A stretch of DNA of 60,131 bases from CAXBNB01 sp040151475. GTDB lineage: Bacteria > Bacteroidota > Bacteroidia > Cytophagales > Cyclobacteriaceae. The notes below the pieces were generated by a model, which was not told where the DNA came from, searched no databases, and worked only from the letters and a program-made list of their open reading frames with translations. The position numbers and the translations under genes were made by a program. This document shows positions 34,985 to 43,924 of this stretch, piece after piece. Each line of letters starts with the position of its first letter. The stretch's first letter is position 1. Where the stretch lies: the NCBI RefSeq assembly GCF_040151475.1, contig NZ_JBDKWG010000128.1:1-60131 (forward strand), written 5' to 3'.

Positions 34985-37774
34985 TCAATTGTCAAAATCA
35001 AACACCAAACTCATACGCAATTTCTTACCATCAATCCTGGAAGGCCTGAAAGAATAATCCGAAGATTGTGGCCCCAGATTAGATTTGTCTTTGAATTTGG
35101 TTCCAATCGCATTTATACCATGTAAAAATGAAATATCTCCTACTGGAAAATCAACCTTCGTTGTTCTCCCATCTTCCGGTTGATCAGGAGTAAGTATTCT
35201 GAAAAATATGTCGTTGGACTTTACATAAACTTTAAATCCAGAATTATTTTTCCCTTTCACATCGACCCAATATGTTTCTGCATGGTAGCCTTTGAATTCA
35301 GGGTATTCGAACCCCGAATATCCCGTAGATGTATTGTTATATTTCTTTTGCCAAACACCAAAATTTGTACCTGACATCCTGTTTTTCCACACTCTATAAG
35401 GCCCCTCACCCATCCATTTCATACCTAAAACATTCTCCTCAGGAAATGAAAAACTAATCCCGGCATAAGGAGATGTATCCTGCGGTTCGTAAGCAATATT
35501 TAACTCTAGAAGTCCGCTTTTTTGTATGACCCAACTCACCGAATCTTTGTTTTCAGCAAATACAGTATTGATGGATACAGAACCATCGTTATTCTTGATA
35601 GTTTCAACTTGTTCAACCTCCTTTTTACGGCTTACAAAAACAGGCCCATCCTTTAATGGCACCATATCATCATCCCTTTGCACCAAAAGTAATTGTCCGT
35701 TTTTCTTATTGAAGGTATATATAAGGTTTTTAACCTCTACCTGATATTTATTCTCATCCTCAACGAGGGTAACCTCTGACCCTTCTCCCTCCACCATCAA
35801 TTGATTTGAAATAGATAGTGGAGTTTGAACAGGGTAAGTCCACGTTGCAATATCACTTCCTAATGCATTTTTTGCTGTTATTTTCAACACATGAGACTTT
35901 TCCCAATCAGTTGGTAAAAACACCTGAAACTTCCCTTTTTGATCAGGCATTAAATCCATTTTTATATTTTCCGTATAAACAATTTTCTCTACACCAGTTT
36001 GATTAGGCAATGGATAGGTCAACCATTCAACTAAAAATGAACACTCATTTAAGTTGGTGTAATGGTATCTGTTTTCAATATTAAAAATACCGTTGAATTG
36101 GGAAGTAATATATCGTTTCTCGAAATATATCGGACTCCATACTTTTTTGATGGTATAAAAACTGGCTTCCTTTTCATTATATGGTCCAACTATTCCATCT
36201 GGCGCATGATTACCATCAGCATCTAACTGACCATCCATATCCGTTCTGGCAACTGCTTCATCAGCAAATACCCATAAAAAACCACCTGCCGAAAGTGGAT
36301 GATTCCACATCCGCAACCAATAGTCTTCCAATCCGGCACCATGGCCACCATCATACAACCCATGTAAAAGCTCGGTGGGAAAATATATTTTACGTTTGCT
36401 GTATCCGTCAAGTGCCAGGTAATTGTAGTCCACATAGTGTTGTGTGTTCGTTTCACGGAAATCTTCCCATGGATGCAAAACCTTTCTTTGCTGTATGTCA
36501 AGCTTTGCAAAATCATTGTCCAGCTTGGTATTCCAGCCTCCTTCATTCCCATTGTCCCACAGTACAATACTTGGATGATTTACATCTCTGGCGATCATTT
36601 CCCGTAAAAGTTTGCGCCCTGCATCCTCATCATAAGAAGGTTTTTGCCAGCCTGTAAGTTCATCTAACACAAACAATCCTAACGAATCACATACATCCAA
36701 AAAATGCTTTTCCGGTGGATAATGAGACATTCTTACCGCATTCATATTCATCTCCTTCATCAAACTTACTGCTTCAATACTCAAAGCTTTTGACGATGTT
36801 CTGGCGTATTTAGGATGAAAAGTGTGCCTGTTGACTCCTTTAAATTTAATCCTGACATTATTAACATAAATGCCATCATTTTCCCTGACTTCCACCGTTC
36901 GAAAACCAAATTTCTCTGAATATTGGTGAATTGTTTTACCCAATGATTTCAACCTGAATATCGCCTGGTATAAATTTGGAGACTCGGGATTCCAGGTAGC
37001 AGGATTGTCAACTTTATTCTCTATTCTGGTAGTTTCTTCTGAAGGTTTTACTAAAAAAAAATTGATGGTTTTTCCATCAATAGTTTGCACTTCAACTTCT
37101 AATAGATCAGCTTTTTTCAGACTGGAAGTATAAATATCTGCTTTAAAAGTTCCGTCAGCTTTTGCATCAATGGCCACTCTCCGGATATTTTCTTTTGGTT
37201 TGATTTCGAGATAAACAGGTCTGAATATTCCTCCAAAAACCCAAAAATCTGCTTTTCTTTCCGCTTGGTTAACAGACTCATTTTCTGAATGCTTTTTTAC
37301 CAAAACCTCCAGACTGTTCTCTTTCCCGTATTTCAATAGTTTGGAAATATCATACTCGAATTGATAGAATGCACCTTGATGGACTGCTCCTGCTGACTTT
37401 CCATTTATTTTGACCAATGCATCAGTCATCACTCCTTCAAAAACCAAATTGACTTGCTGAGTACTCCAGCTCTTTGAAGCGTTAAAAGTATGTCTGTACA
37501 ATCCAGTTTCATTTATACGCTCTTCAAAGGGCATGTGTCCATAGTTGTAAGCACCAAAACTCTGCTGCTCCCAACAAGATGGCACTTCAATGGTCGCCCG
37601 TTTTTTACTATTCATTCCATCGGAGCAATAAAAATCCCAAGTCTTAGTGTCTTCTGCTCCTGTCCCTGAAAGGTAAATCTTCTCTGTTTGCTGTCCCTGA
37701 ACAACCTGCAAGCCTACCAACAATAAACAGATCGTAATCAGCAAGAATTTTTTGTTATTGTAAATAATTTTCAT
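34985..37774 (-). CDS. GH2 family glycoside hydrolase (beta-galactosidase-like), secreted
   Basis: I choose the Met at 37774, which starts a signal peptide (MKIIYNNKKFLLITICLLL...). The Met at 37828 would add 18 residues. The protein (about 929 residues) has the GH2 order: sugar-binding domain (ETGLYRHTF, FEGVMTDALVKINGK), Ig-like domain, and TIM barrel with GVNRHTFHP and acid/base Glu in WDNGNEGGW. These are followed by long beta-sandwich domains and a C-terminal Bgal_small_N-like region. GH2 covers beta-galactosidase, mannosidase and glucuronidase; the substrate is not assigned here. It has its own LacI-type operator-promoter. Confidence 0.87.
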   Translation of the reverse strand: MKIIYNNKKFLLITICLLLVGLQVVQGQQTEKIYLSGTGAEDTKTWDFYCSDGMNSKKRATIEVPSCWEQQSFGAYNYGHMPFEERINETGLYRHTFNASKSWSTQQVNLVFEGVMTDALVKINGKSAGAVHQGAFYQFEYDISKLLKYGKENSLEVLVKKHSENESVNQAERKADFWVFGGIFRPVYLEIKPKENIRRVAIDAKADGTFKADIYTSSLKKADLLEVEVQTIDGKTINFFLVKPSEETTRIENKVDNPATWNPESPNLYQAIFRLKSLGKTIHQYSEKFGFRTVEVRENDGIYVNNVRIKFKGVNRHTFHPKYARTSSKALSIEAVSLMKEMNMNAVRMSHYPPEKHFLDVCDSLGLFVLDELTGWQKPSYDEDAGRKLLREMIARDVNHPSIVLWDNGNEGGWNTKLDNDFAKLDIQQRKVLHPWEDFRETNTQHYVDYNYLALDGYSKRKIYFPTELLHGLYDGGHGAGLEDYWLRMWNHPLSAGGFLWVFADEAVARTDMDGQLDADGNHAPDGIVGPYNEKEASFYTIKKVWSPIYFEKRYITSQFNGIFNIENRYHYTNLNECSFLVEWLTYPLPNQTGVEKIVYTENIKMDLMPDQKGKFQVFLPTDWEKSHVLKITAKNALGSDIATWTYPVQTPLSISNQLMVEGEGSEVTLVEDENKYQVEVKNLIYTFNKKNGQLLLVQRDDDMVPLKDGPVFVSRKKEVEQVETIKNNDGSVSINTVFAENKDSVSWVIQKSGLLELNIAYEPQDTSPYAGISFSFPEENVLGMKWMGEGPYRVWKNRMSGTNFGVWQKKYNNTSTGYSGFEYPEFKGYHAETYWVDVKGKNNSGFKVYVKSNDIFFRILTPDQPEDGRTTKVDFPVGDISFLHGINAIGTKFKDKSNLGPQSSDYSFRPSRIDGKKLRMSLVFDFDN

Positions 37775-37989
37775 TTTTTGTTTGAGAAAAAGAATTGAAT
37801 CAGCTAAAACTCTTATTTGCTCGATCAATAGTGTCTAGAACAATATCTGCTCCTGGCATAGATATGAATAAAATAAATTTCCTCATTGAATGATTGCTTT
37901 TCATAATTTGTATGATGTATAGTTAATTTACTCACAGAGCTACCGAAATATTGCTCAAACAATTTAACCAGTATTCCATTTTGTTGTTC

Positions 37990-38028
37990 CAAAAGTAGTC
38001 CTTGATTTTAAATTCTGCAAGCGCTTGC
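37990..38028 (-). promoter_or_regulatory. LacI-type operator overlapping the GH2 promoter
   Basis: Minus-strand TACTTTTG (37990-37997) is followed, 19-20 bases upstream, by the 12-bp perfect palindrome GCAAGCGCTTGC (38017-38028), covering the -33 position. It is a near copy of the arrangement at 34887-34924. The LacI-type gene starts 130 bp away on the plus strand, so the same operator may also affect that gene. The remaining sequence between 37775 and 38157 holds no gene. Confidence 0.78.
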
Positions 38029-38157
38029 CTATTCTTAATTATATTTTATAAATTAGAAGTTTACTATAAATAACTATACTTGTAATCTTCAAAAAATTGA
38101 CCTGTATATTTAACTATGGTTGCACACACACTTTGATTAACTGCGTTAAATTCAAAA

Positions 38158-39204
38158 ATGATCAAAAAGAAAATCAACATATATGATGTAGCAAAGGCAC
38201 TCGATGTGTCCATTTCTACGGTTTCCAGAGCTTTAAATAACAATCCAAAGATAAGTGCTGATACGACCAGAAAAGTAAAGCAAATGGCTGAGAAACTCGG
38301 CTTTCAAAAAAATGCTTTGGCTTCCGGGCTTATGACTAATAAGACCAAAACGATAGGTGTAATAGTACCGCAGATTAATAGAGAGTTTTTTGCACAAACA
38401 GTTAGAAGTATCGAAGACACTGCTTTTGAGATGGGTTATTCTGTAATGATCTGTCAGTCTCATGATTCTTATCTCAAAGAACAAGCCAATATCAATACAC
38501 TCATGTCTAGCAGAGTGGATGGTATCATCGTTTCACTGGCACTGGAAACTACTGATTTAAAGCACTTTGAAAAAGCCATAGATGCAGACATTCCAGTTGT
38601 GTTTTTTGACAGGGTAGGATTGGAATTACCCAATACAACCAAAATAATGGTGGATAACTTTTCAAGTGCTCACAAAGCAACTTCCCATTTGATCCAGCAA
38701 GGTTATAAGCATATTGGATACATAGGAGGTCCATTGATGCGTCAGATATTTGAAGAAAGATTAGGTGGCTACAAGCAAGCACTAATAGATCATAACATGC
38801 CCATTGACGATTCGATTATAGAAAAAACTGATCTTACGCAGCAGGACTGCTACCGTGCCGCCAAGTCAATACTACATGCATCAAATCCTCCTGATGCCAT
38901 CCTCTGTGCCAATCACCTGACTTCTGTCAATACCATATTCTACGCTATGAGTATCAACAGAATAATCCCAAACGACGTGGCTGTCGTAGGGTTTAGCGAA
39001 AACCCTATAGCAGAACTTATGATTCCTTCACTTACGGCAGTAAGACAACCCTGCTATGAAATGGGGAAGCTGGCCATGCAAAAACTTGTAGAAGAAATAG
39101 ATTTTGATCAGGAAATGAATAATTTCATCCATAGCACAATCGTTCTTGACACAAAATTGGATGTTAGGGCTTCAAGTAATGGGAGTTTTGCAGCAAACAA
39201 CTAA
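38158..39204 (+). CDS. LacI/GalR-family transcriptional regulator
   Basis: The 348-residue protein has the LacI-type helix-turn-helix at residues 5-50 (YDVAKALDVSISTVSRALNN) and hinge, then a periplasmic-binding-protein-like sensor domain (TIGVIVPQINREFFAQ, GYKHIGYIGGP, AVVGFSENPIAEL, PSLTAVRQP). It lies next to a palindromic operator at 38017-38028, with a second at 34915-34924. It therefore probably represses the GH2 gene and the PmoA-like/oxidoreductase pair until a sugar signal binds. The effector cannot be read from the sequence. No similar perfect palindrome was noticed in front of the fucosidase operons. Confidence 0.9.
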   Translation: MIKKKINIYDVAKALDVSISTVSRALNNNPKISADTTRKVKQMAEKLGFQKNALASGLMTNKTKTIGVIVPQINREFFAQTVRSIEDTAFEMGYSVMICQSHDSYLKEQANINTLMSSRVDGIIVSLALETTDLKHFEKAIDADIPVVFFDRVGLELPNTTKIMVDNFSSAHKATSHLIQQGYKHIGYIGGPLMRQIFEERLGGYKQALIDHNMPIDDSIIEKTDLTQQDCYRAAKSILHASNPPDAILCANHLTSVNTIFYAMSINRIIPNDVAVVGFSENPIAELMIPSLTAVRQPCYEMGKLAMQKLVEEIDFDQEMNNFIHSTIVLDTKLDVRASSNGSFAANN

Positions 39205-39270
39205 ATTGAGAAGAAATTTGCAGCAACTCTTTAGTTTTAAGCACTGCTCTAAAAATTTAAGAAGAAAAAC

Positions 39271-39777
39271 ATGAATAAAGTAGAACAACTTTTGGATGAG
39301 TATGGAGAAAGCCATCAAAACACTTTTAACAAAGTAGTGCACTGGATATGCGTACCACTTATTGTTTACAGCATTATTGGCTTGTTATGGTCTATACCAT
39401 CCACCCCTCTTACTAACCTATTTCCATATACCGACACTACTTACCTCAACTGGGCTTTGGTAGGAACACTACTTGCTTTGTTCTATTACTTCACACTATC
39501 TCCGCCACTTTTTTACGGAATGGCAGGTGTACTCACCGGATTTCTGGTTATCACCAACATTGTAGAACAAATGCACCTCGCCCCTACCTGGAAAATATCA
39601 TTGATCATTTTCGTGGTATCCTGGATAGGTCAATTCATAGGTCATAAAGTAGAAGGAGCAAAACCTTCTTTTTTTAAAGACATTCAGTTTTTGCTTGTTG
39701 GCCCACTTTGGTTGCTTAGCTTTATTTACAAACAACTGGGAATCCAAATAGCTTCCAGCTCAGAGGTTGAGGATTAA
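39271..39777 (+). CDS. DUF962/Mpo1-like membrane protein
   Basis: The 168-residue protein has the family opening MNKVEQLLDEYGESHQNTFNK with its conserved His, about four hydrophobic segments (near 30-50, 60-80, 85-100, 105-125) and GHKVEGAKPSFFKDIQFLLVGPLW. Yeast Mpo1 is a dioxygenase in long-chain 2-hydroxy fatty acid alpha-oxidation; in bacteria the role is not established. It is convergent with the next gene (gap 23 bp) and has no obvious link to the glycan locus. Confidence 0.82.
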   Translation: MNKVEQLLDEYGESHQNTFNKVVHWICVPLIVYSIIGLLWSIPSTPLTNLFPYTDTTYLNWALVGTLLALFYYFTLSPPLFYGMAGVLTGFLVITNIVEQMHLAPTWKISLIIFVVSWIGQFIGHKVEGAKPSFFKDIQFLLVGPLWLLSFIYKQLGIQIASSSEVED

Positions 39778-39800
39778 TACCAGAAGTGAACATAACCAAT

Positions 39801-40331
39801 CTATTTACCGCTTCCCTTAAAGCCTTCCTCTCGGTACTTGAAGAGAATATTGAAACTGGTTAAACTTCCGTAGATTCTGGTAATATACTGCTGAAGGTTA
39901 ACTTTTTCTTCGTCTGTAAGTTCTGAACTATTGACACGTTGTTCCATCACCCTCAACCTGTCTCGTACCATCACAATCTTATGAAAGAAACTATCAATGG
40001 GCAGCTCGTAAGGTTTCAAATCAGAATTACCCGGGTGAAAAACCAATTTACCCCCGATCCATTTATCACCCAGATCAACAATTTCCGTTTGATCTGTAAT
40101 ATTTGAGAGTAACTTCTCAAGTGTTTTTTCTACCAGTTCCAGACTAATCAAATCCTGAGCAGGTTCTACCAACTCTATAATTTCAAGGTCATCCTGATGC
40201 TTCGAAAGTTCTTTGTTGCCATGATTTACAAAAGTAATTTTATAGTCATCGCTGGTCACCTGTACCACTATGCCCACACCCCACTCACTGTGCCTTACTC
40301 TCGATCCTATTCCCAAATAAATATCTTCCAT
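39801..40331 (-). CDS. Uncharacterised protein with N-terminal Tudor/CarD-like segment
   Basis: Not recognised as a named family. The first ~55 residues (IGSRVRHSEWGVGIVVQVT...YKITFVNHGNKEL) resemble the small beta-barrel found at the ends of UvrD/PcrA helicases and in CarD-like proteins, which bind protein partners. The remaining 120 residues are helical and charged, with DLGDKWIGGKLVFHPGN and a C-terminal helix bundle. No signal peptide or membrane segment. Confidence 0.7.
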   Translation of the reverse strand: MEDIYLGIGSRVRHSEWGVGIVVQVTSDDYKITFVNHGNKELSKHQDDLEIIELVEPAQDLISLELVEKTLEKLLSNITDQTEIVDLGDKWIGGKLVFHPGNSDLKPYELPIDSFFHKIVMVRDRLRVMEQRVNSSELTDEEKVNLQQYITRIYGSLTSFNILFKYREEGFKGSGK

Positions 40332-40439
40332 AGTTTTTTTATAATAATTTGTAATCCGTATTTATTTTCTTAATTTTTATCCCATTATCAAATTTGCAAC
40401 TGTCCTCTGCCTTTTAGCTCTAAAAGTCCTAACAGACTG

Positions 40440-42017
40440 TTACCTTCCATCACCTGTATAAGTGATTTTGCCGTCCTTAGGAGCCTGAGGCCATGGGGTC
40501 TCCCCTTTCTTCCATTCTTTTGGCTGTGTTTCCCTTACCTTAGTGATGGCTTCCTTGACCCAATCCGGAGCATGTGCATTTTCCTCCTGACCATAAACCC
40601 AAGGCAAAGCAGGCGTCATTAACAGGCTCATATCCGGCATAGGAGGGCGTTCATTTCCTACAGATGTGACTCGTTTTTTTAGTTTCTCTACCAATTCAGG
40701 ATTATCGGTTGCTATATTCTTTTGCTCCGCAGGGTCTTCAACAATATTGTACAATTCATCACCTGTTAATTTATAATTACCCTTCCTAATACTAGGCAAA
40801 CGAACACTTCCCGATACTTCAAACACGATTTCATCACGTTTACTTTTTGCTCCTTCCAACAATACTGAAGTCATATCTATTCCATCAGGCTTTCTTTCTT
40901 GCTCCAAAGAAGCCCCTCCCAATTTTATCAATGTACTATAAAAATCGGTAATATGCATCAATTCATTATTTGTACTACCGTCAGGTATTCTGTTCTTCCA
41001 TTTTACCACACAAGGGACTCGAACACCACCCTCATAATTGGTGTTTTTAGTACCTCTATAAGGTGCATTCATATTGTCTCGAATGGCACCATTGTCATTG
41101 GTGAACACAACCAGAGTATTATCATCAAACCCATATTGATCAATAGCTGAAAGGATACGTCCTACTGCATCGTCAAGACATTTTATAGCTGCATAGCGTT
41201 TTTCGTGTGTATCAGTATATCTGGGAATTTCTTCAAGAGGGCCATGCACCGCATTGAATGGTACATAAAAGAAAAAGGGTTTATTAACATGCTCTTTTCT
41301 ATGATTGGCCAACAAATGAACAACTTCATTTGCTATGAGGTCAGTACTGTAGCCCTGTTCATTAAGTGGTTCCTGGTTTCTATGCCAGTCGTACACAGCA
41401 AATCGGGCTGGCGCATTGTGTGGAATCGTGTAGTTATTGTAGTCAATGCCCCAGGCATAATGTCCGTATTGATGCATAAAGCCCTGCCCCATTGGCAAAT
41501 GTCCGGGTAGCCATTCACCACACCCCCATTTCCCTGATATTGAAGTGAAATAGCCTCGCTCCTTAAGTGCCTCAGCTATAGTTCTTTCTTCAGGAGCCAG
41601 TCCATGAATTCTCCGGGTTTCTTCTCCGTCACTGTTTTTGCTAAGTTCCAATCCTAATTTGGCAAGATAGCTGGGTTTTCCAAAGTCTTCCGAACGCCAG
41701 TCTGCCCATGTTCTAAAGGGGTATCGTCCCGTTAAAAAAGCAGCCCGGCTTGGTGCGCAAACAGCATGCACATAAAATTGAGTAAGACTTACACCTTCGT
41801 CTCTGAGTTGGTCAATATTTGGAGTAAGTTTATTGTTTTTGTTATTAAAACCCACTTCATTCCAACCAAGATCATCAGCAAGAATAAAAACAATATTGGG
41901 GCGGGTTTCAACTGATTTTATTCCACCATCTTCTGTTTTCGGAGTGTCACAGCCCACATGAAGCAGAAAAATCAAACAGAAGGAAATAGATAGTAAACTT
42001 ATATTTTTTACTCGCAT
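40440..42017 (-). CDS. S1-family sulfatase, lipoprotein
   Basis: The 525-residue protein is a formylglycine-dependent sulfatase. The metal site is RPNIVFILADDLGWNE (Asp48, Asp49). The modification motif CAPSRAAFLTGR has Cys87 as the residue converted to formylglycine. TLVVFTNDNGAIRDN and APYRGTKNTNYEGGVRVP complete the site. The lipobox VGC (Cys23) predicts a membrane anchor. It is probably exo-acting on a sulfated sugar of the target glycan. A maturase (anSME) is needed and is not in the window. It has its own promoter (42031-42061), with the pseudogene behind it. Confidence 0.92.
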   Translation of the reverse strand: MRVKNISLLSISFCLIFLLHVGCDTPKTEDGGIKSVETRPNIVFILADDLGWNEVGFNNKNNKLTPNIDQLRDEGVSLTQFYVHAVCAPSRAAFLTGRYPFRTWADWRSEDFGKPSYLAKLGLELSKNSDGEETRRIHGLAPEERTIAEALKERGYFTSISGKWGCGEWLPGHLPMGQGFMHQYGHYAWGIDYNNYTIPHNAPARFAVYDWHRNQEPLNEQGYSTDLIANEVVHLLANHRKEHVNKPFFFYVPFNAVHGPLEEIPRYTDTHEKRYAAIKCLDDAVGRILSAIDQYGFDDNTLVVFTNDNGAIRDNMNAPYRGTKNTNYEGGVRVPCVVKWKNRIPDGSTNNELMHITDFYSTLIKLGGASLEQERKPDGIDMTSVLLEGAKSKRDEIVFEVSGSVRLPSIRKGNYKLTGDELYNIVEDPAEQKNIATDNPELVEKLKKRVTSVGNERPPMPDMSLLMTPALPWVYGQEENAHAPDWVKEAITKVRETQPKEWKKGETPWPQAPKDGKITYTGDGR

Positions 42018-42030
42018 AATATTTTTTTGC

Positions 42031-42061
42031 GAAAATTAAAGAGAATTTTAAACATCACAAA
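42031..42061 (-). promoter_or_regulatory. Sulfatase promoter
   Basis: On the minus strand TTTG (42058-42061), a 19-base spacer and TAATTTTC (42031-42038) fit the Bacteroidota promoter form apart from the last base. The ATG is 13 bp further on. The upstream part overlaps the last codons of the decayed isomerase gene. Confidence 0.6.
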
Positions 42062-42772
42062 TTTGTACAGCCTCCTTAAGACCTGATACCGGATTATTGT
42101 CGGGAATCCACTCATGACCAACATAGCCTTTGTAACTATTCGCAAAAAGGGTTTTCATCACGAAACGATAGCTTATTTCTTGTTGACCGTCAATTTCTCC
42201 ACGATCCGGGCTTCTGCTACTTGTACATGACCAATGTACTCCATGTACTTTTTGATGTTGTCAATAATGTTGCCATCCATAATTTGAATATGATACACAT
42301 CAAAAAACAATCGAAAAGCTGGAGAGCTTACTAATTTAATGATTTCCATACAGATTTCCAGGTGATTCCCCTGATAACCAGAGTGTCCTTTCATATTTTC
42401 TGTAACTATCGAGTTTAGAGGTTCAAGTACCATAGATACTTTGTTCTTTTCAGCTAGCGGCACATACCATATTTAGAATCTGTCTATCATGTGCTTTGAG
42501 AAGCCTTTCAGGATTCTTAAAGCTTACTGTTTTAACAGCTTTACCAATCTTTAAAAGCTTAGTAAAGCGTGGATCGTACTTTATAGACAGACTCTATTTG
42601 ATTCCTTTAATAGTGCCTACTTCTCTATTGGGAAAAGTTCAACCCCGGAAACTTCCAGAAATTTGCATTGGTTTAAAAATTCTTCAGTGCTCCAATTTGG
42701 GCCTGTCACCATAAAAGGCCAGGCTGTGCCACCACCTGCTCTAAATTTCCCTTTAACGATGGTTTGCTTTCT
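42048..42772 (-). pseudogene. Decayed hydroxypyruvate isomerase-like (TIM-barrel sugar isomerase) gene
   Basis: Fragments of one family appear in order but in different frames with stops. The N-terminal piece (42712 leftward) reads WSTEEFLNQCKFLEVSGVEL then a stop. The middle piece (42463-42173) has LAEKNKVSMVLEPLNS and LFFDVYHIQIMDGNIIDNIK. The C-terminal piece (about 42155-42048) reads GYVGHEWIPDNNPVSGLKEA, ending ICDV and a stop. The pieces match the hydroxypyruvate isomerase layout (DxYHxQ, GHEWIP). At least two frameshifts and a central loss of sequence make the gene dead. It is in the same direction as the sulfatase and probably once belonged to the sugar locus. Confidence 0.82.
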
Positions 42773-42843
42773 GCTAAATTAGGAGAAACCAGTAAAGAAA
42801 CCTTTTAGAAAAATAGGACAAATCAAAAATACCGAAAAAGGCA

Positions 42844-42877
42844 TAAAAAAAGACCAAATCAGCTCTGAAATGGTCTT
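42844..42877 (-). terminator. Intrinsic terminator of the tRNA-Lys gene
   Basis: On the minus strand AAGACCA, a loop region, TGGTCTT and a run of T residues follow the tRNA 3' end by about 7 bp. The stem is 7 bp. Confidence 0.75.
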
Positions 42878-42883
42878 GGGTTG

Positions 42884-42956
42884 TGATTTGGCTGGGGTTC
42901 GAACCCAGGACCCTCTCCTTAAAAGGGAGATGCTCTACCTGCTGAGCTACCAAATC
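42884..42956 (-). tRNA. tRNA-Lys (anticodon UUU)
   Basis: The 73-base minus-strand sequence folds as a full cloverleaf. The acceptor is GATTTGG/CCAAATC with discriminator A, and the D arm contains AGCTCAGCAGGTAGAGC. The anticodon stem TCTCC/GGAGA has loop CTTTTAA, giving anticodon TTT. The T arm is CTGGG TTCGAAC CCCAG. CCA is not encoded. No integrase or att-like duplication is seen next to it. Confidence 0.96.
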
Positions 42957-43040
42957 TTTCAAAAAAACAAAGGATTTTTTTACTATTTGCAATGCCTTCC
43001 CTTATTTTGCGGTTGCAAACTTAGAAATCTAAAATTCAAA

Positions 43041-43769
43041 ATGCAAAATAAATCTTTCAATTTTATACTATTATTTTTTTCACTCTTTTTCAGCCTGATT
43101 TCAACTGGAAATGCGCAACAATCTTTAAGCACTGCCGACTCGCTTTTCAAGCAAAAAAAATACACAGAATCCTTCCGGATTTATGAAAATATTTTAGACC
43201 GGAATCAGCAAGCAACTGCACAAATGCTACTAAAAATGGCATTTATTAAAGAAGGACTGGGTGATTATAGCACTGCGTTGTATTACCTGAACCTTTACTA
43301 CCTAAAAACCTCTGACAAGAATGCCAGAAATAAAATGAAAGAAATAGCCGAAGAAAACAATTTATCTGGATTTGTAGTTGACGATTCAGTTTTTTTCCTG
43401 AACCTTCTAAATAAATATCAAACACCCATCATCATTTCTATCTTCTTAGTCTGTATTCTCTTCTTGTCTTTCATTCTCTATAAAAAATACAAAACTCAAA
43501 ACAGGCCTACAGTTTCTTTTCTGTTTTTAACCGCCACTTTAGTCTTGCTTTTTTATTTTATTAATTATGGTACCGATAATAATGAAGCCATTATTATAGA
43601 AAATCATGCATACCTCATGAGCGGACCTTCTTCAGGGTCGGATCTCATAGAAGTAATTAAAAAAGGCCATCGGGTGAAAACCTTCGAAGAGTATGGTCCG
43701 TGGTTAGAAATTTTATGGAATGGTGAAAAAGCCTACATCAAAAAAGACAAAGTAAAAAAACTGGGGTAA
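43041..43769 (+). CDS. BatE-like TPR and SH3-domain membrane protein
   Basis: I start at the ATG at 43041, which begins a signal peptide (MQNKSFNFILLFFSLFFSL...GNAQQ). The longer frame to 42870 would run through the tRNA. The 242-residue protein has a short TPR region (about 30-100), two membrane segments (TPIIISIFLVCILFLSFIL and FLFLTATLVLLFYFIN) and a C-terminal bacterial SH3 domain (AYLMSGPSSGSDLIEVIKKG). This layout is that of BatE-like proteins, although no Bat neighbours are present. It probably acts as an inner-membrane scaffold facing the periplasm. Confidence 0.72.
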   Translation: MQNKSFNFILLFFSLFFSLISTGNAQQSLSTADSLFKQKKYTESFRIYENILDRNQQATAQMLLKMAFIKEGLGDYSTALYYLNLYYLKTSDKNARNKMKEIAEENNLSGFVVDDSVFFLNLLNKYQTPIIISIFLVCILFLSFILYKKYKTQNRPTVSFLFLTATLVLLFYFINYGTDNNEAIIIENHAYLMSGPSSGSDLIEVIKKGHRVKTFEEYGPWLEILWNGEKAYIKKDKVKKLG

Positions 43770-43776
43770 TAAGAAC

Positions 43777-43911
43777 AGGGCAATCTCATTTAAAAATTCA
43801 CACTATCCCCTGATTCATTCAGGGGTGGTCTTTTTAGAGTTGACTCTGGCTTTAAAAGATAACACAACCAGTACGGTAAGGAAGTTTTTTCTTTTAAATA
43901 CGTTTGCCCTG
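43777..43911. repeat. Structured intergenic repeat, family A, copy 2
   Basis: It shares end sequences with 15987-16155: AGGGCAA...CATTTAAAA at the left, CTTTTAAATACGTTTGCCCT at the right. The internal hairpin order is also shared: CCCCTGA/TCAGGGG (43807-43824), AGAGT/ACTCT (43836-43847) and ACC...GTACGGTAAGGAAG. Copy 2 is shorter because its stems are smaller. It lies between convergent genes. Confidence 0.78.
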
Positions 43912-43924
43912 ATAATAAAGATTT

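Noticed and set aside
42884..42956. tRNA-Lys as an attachment site for an integrated island
   Set aside because: No integrase gene and no duplicated tRNA 3' end were seen in the neighbourhood.
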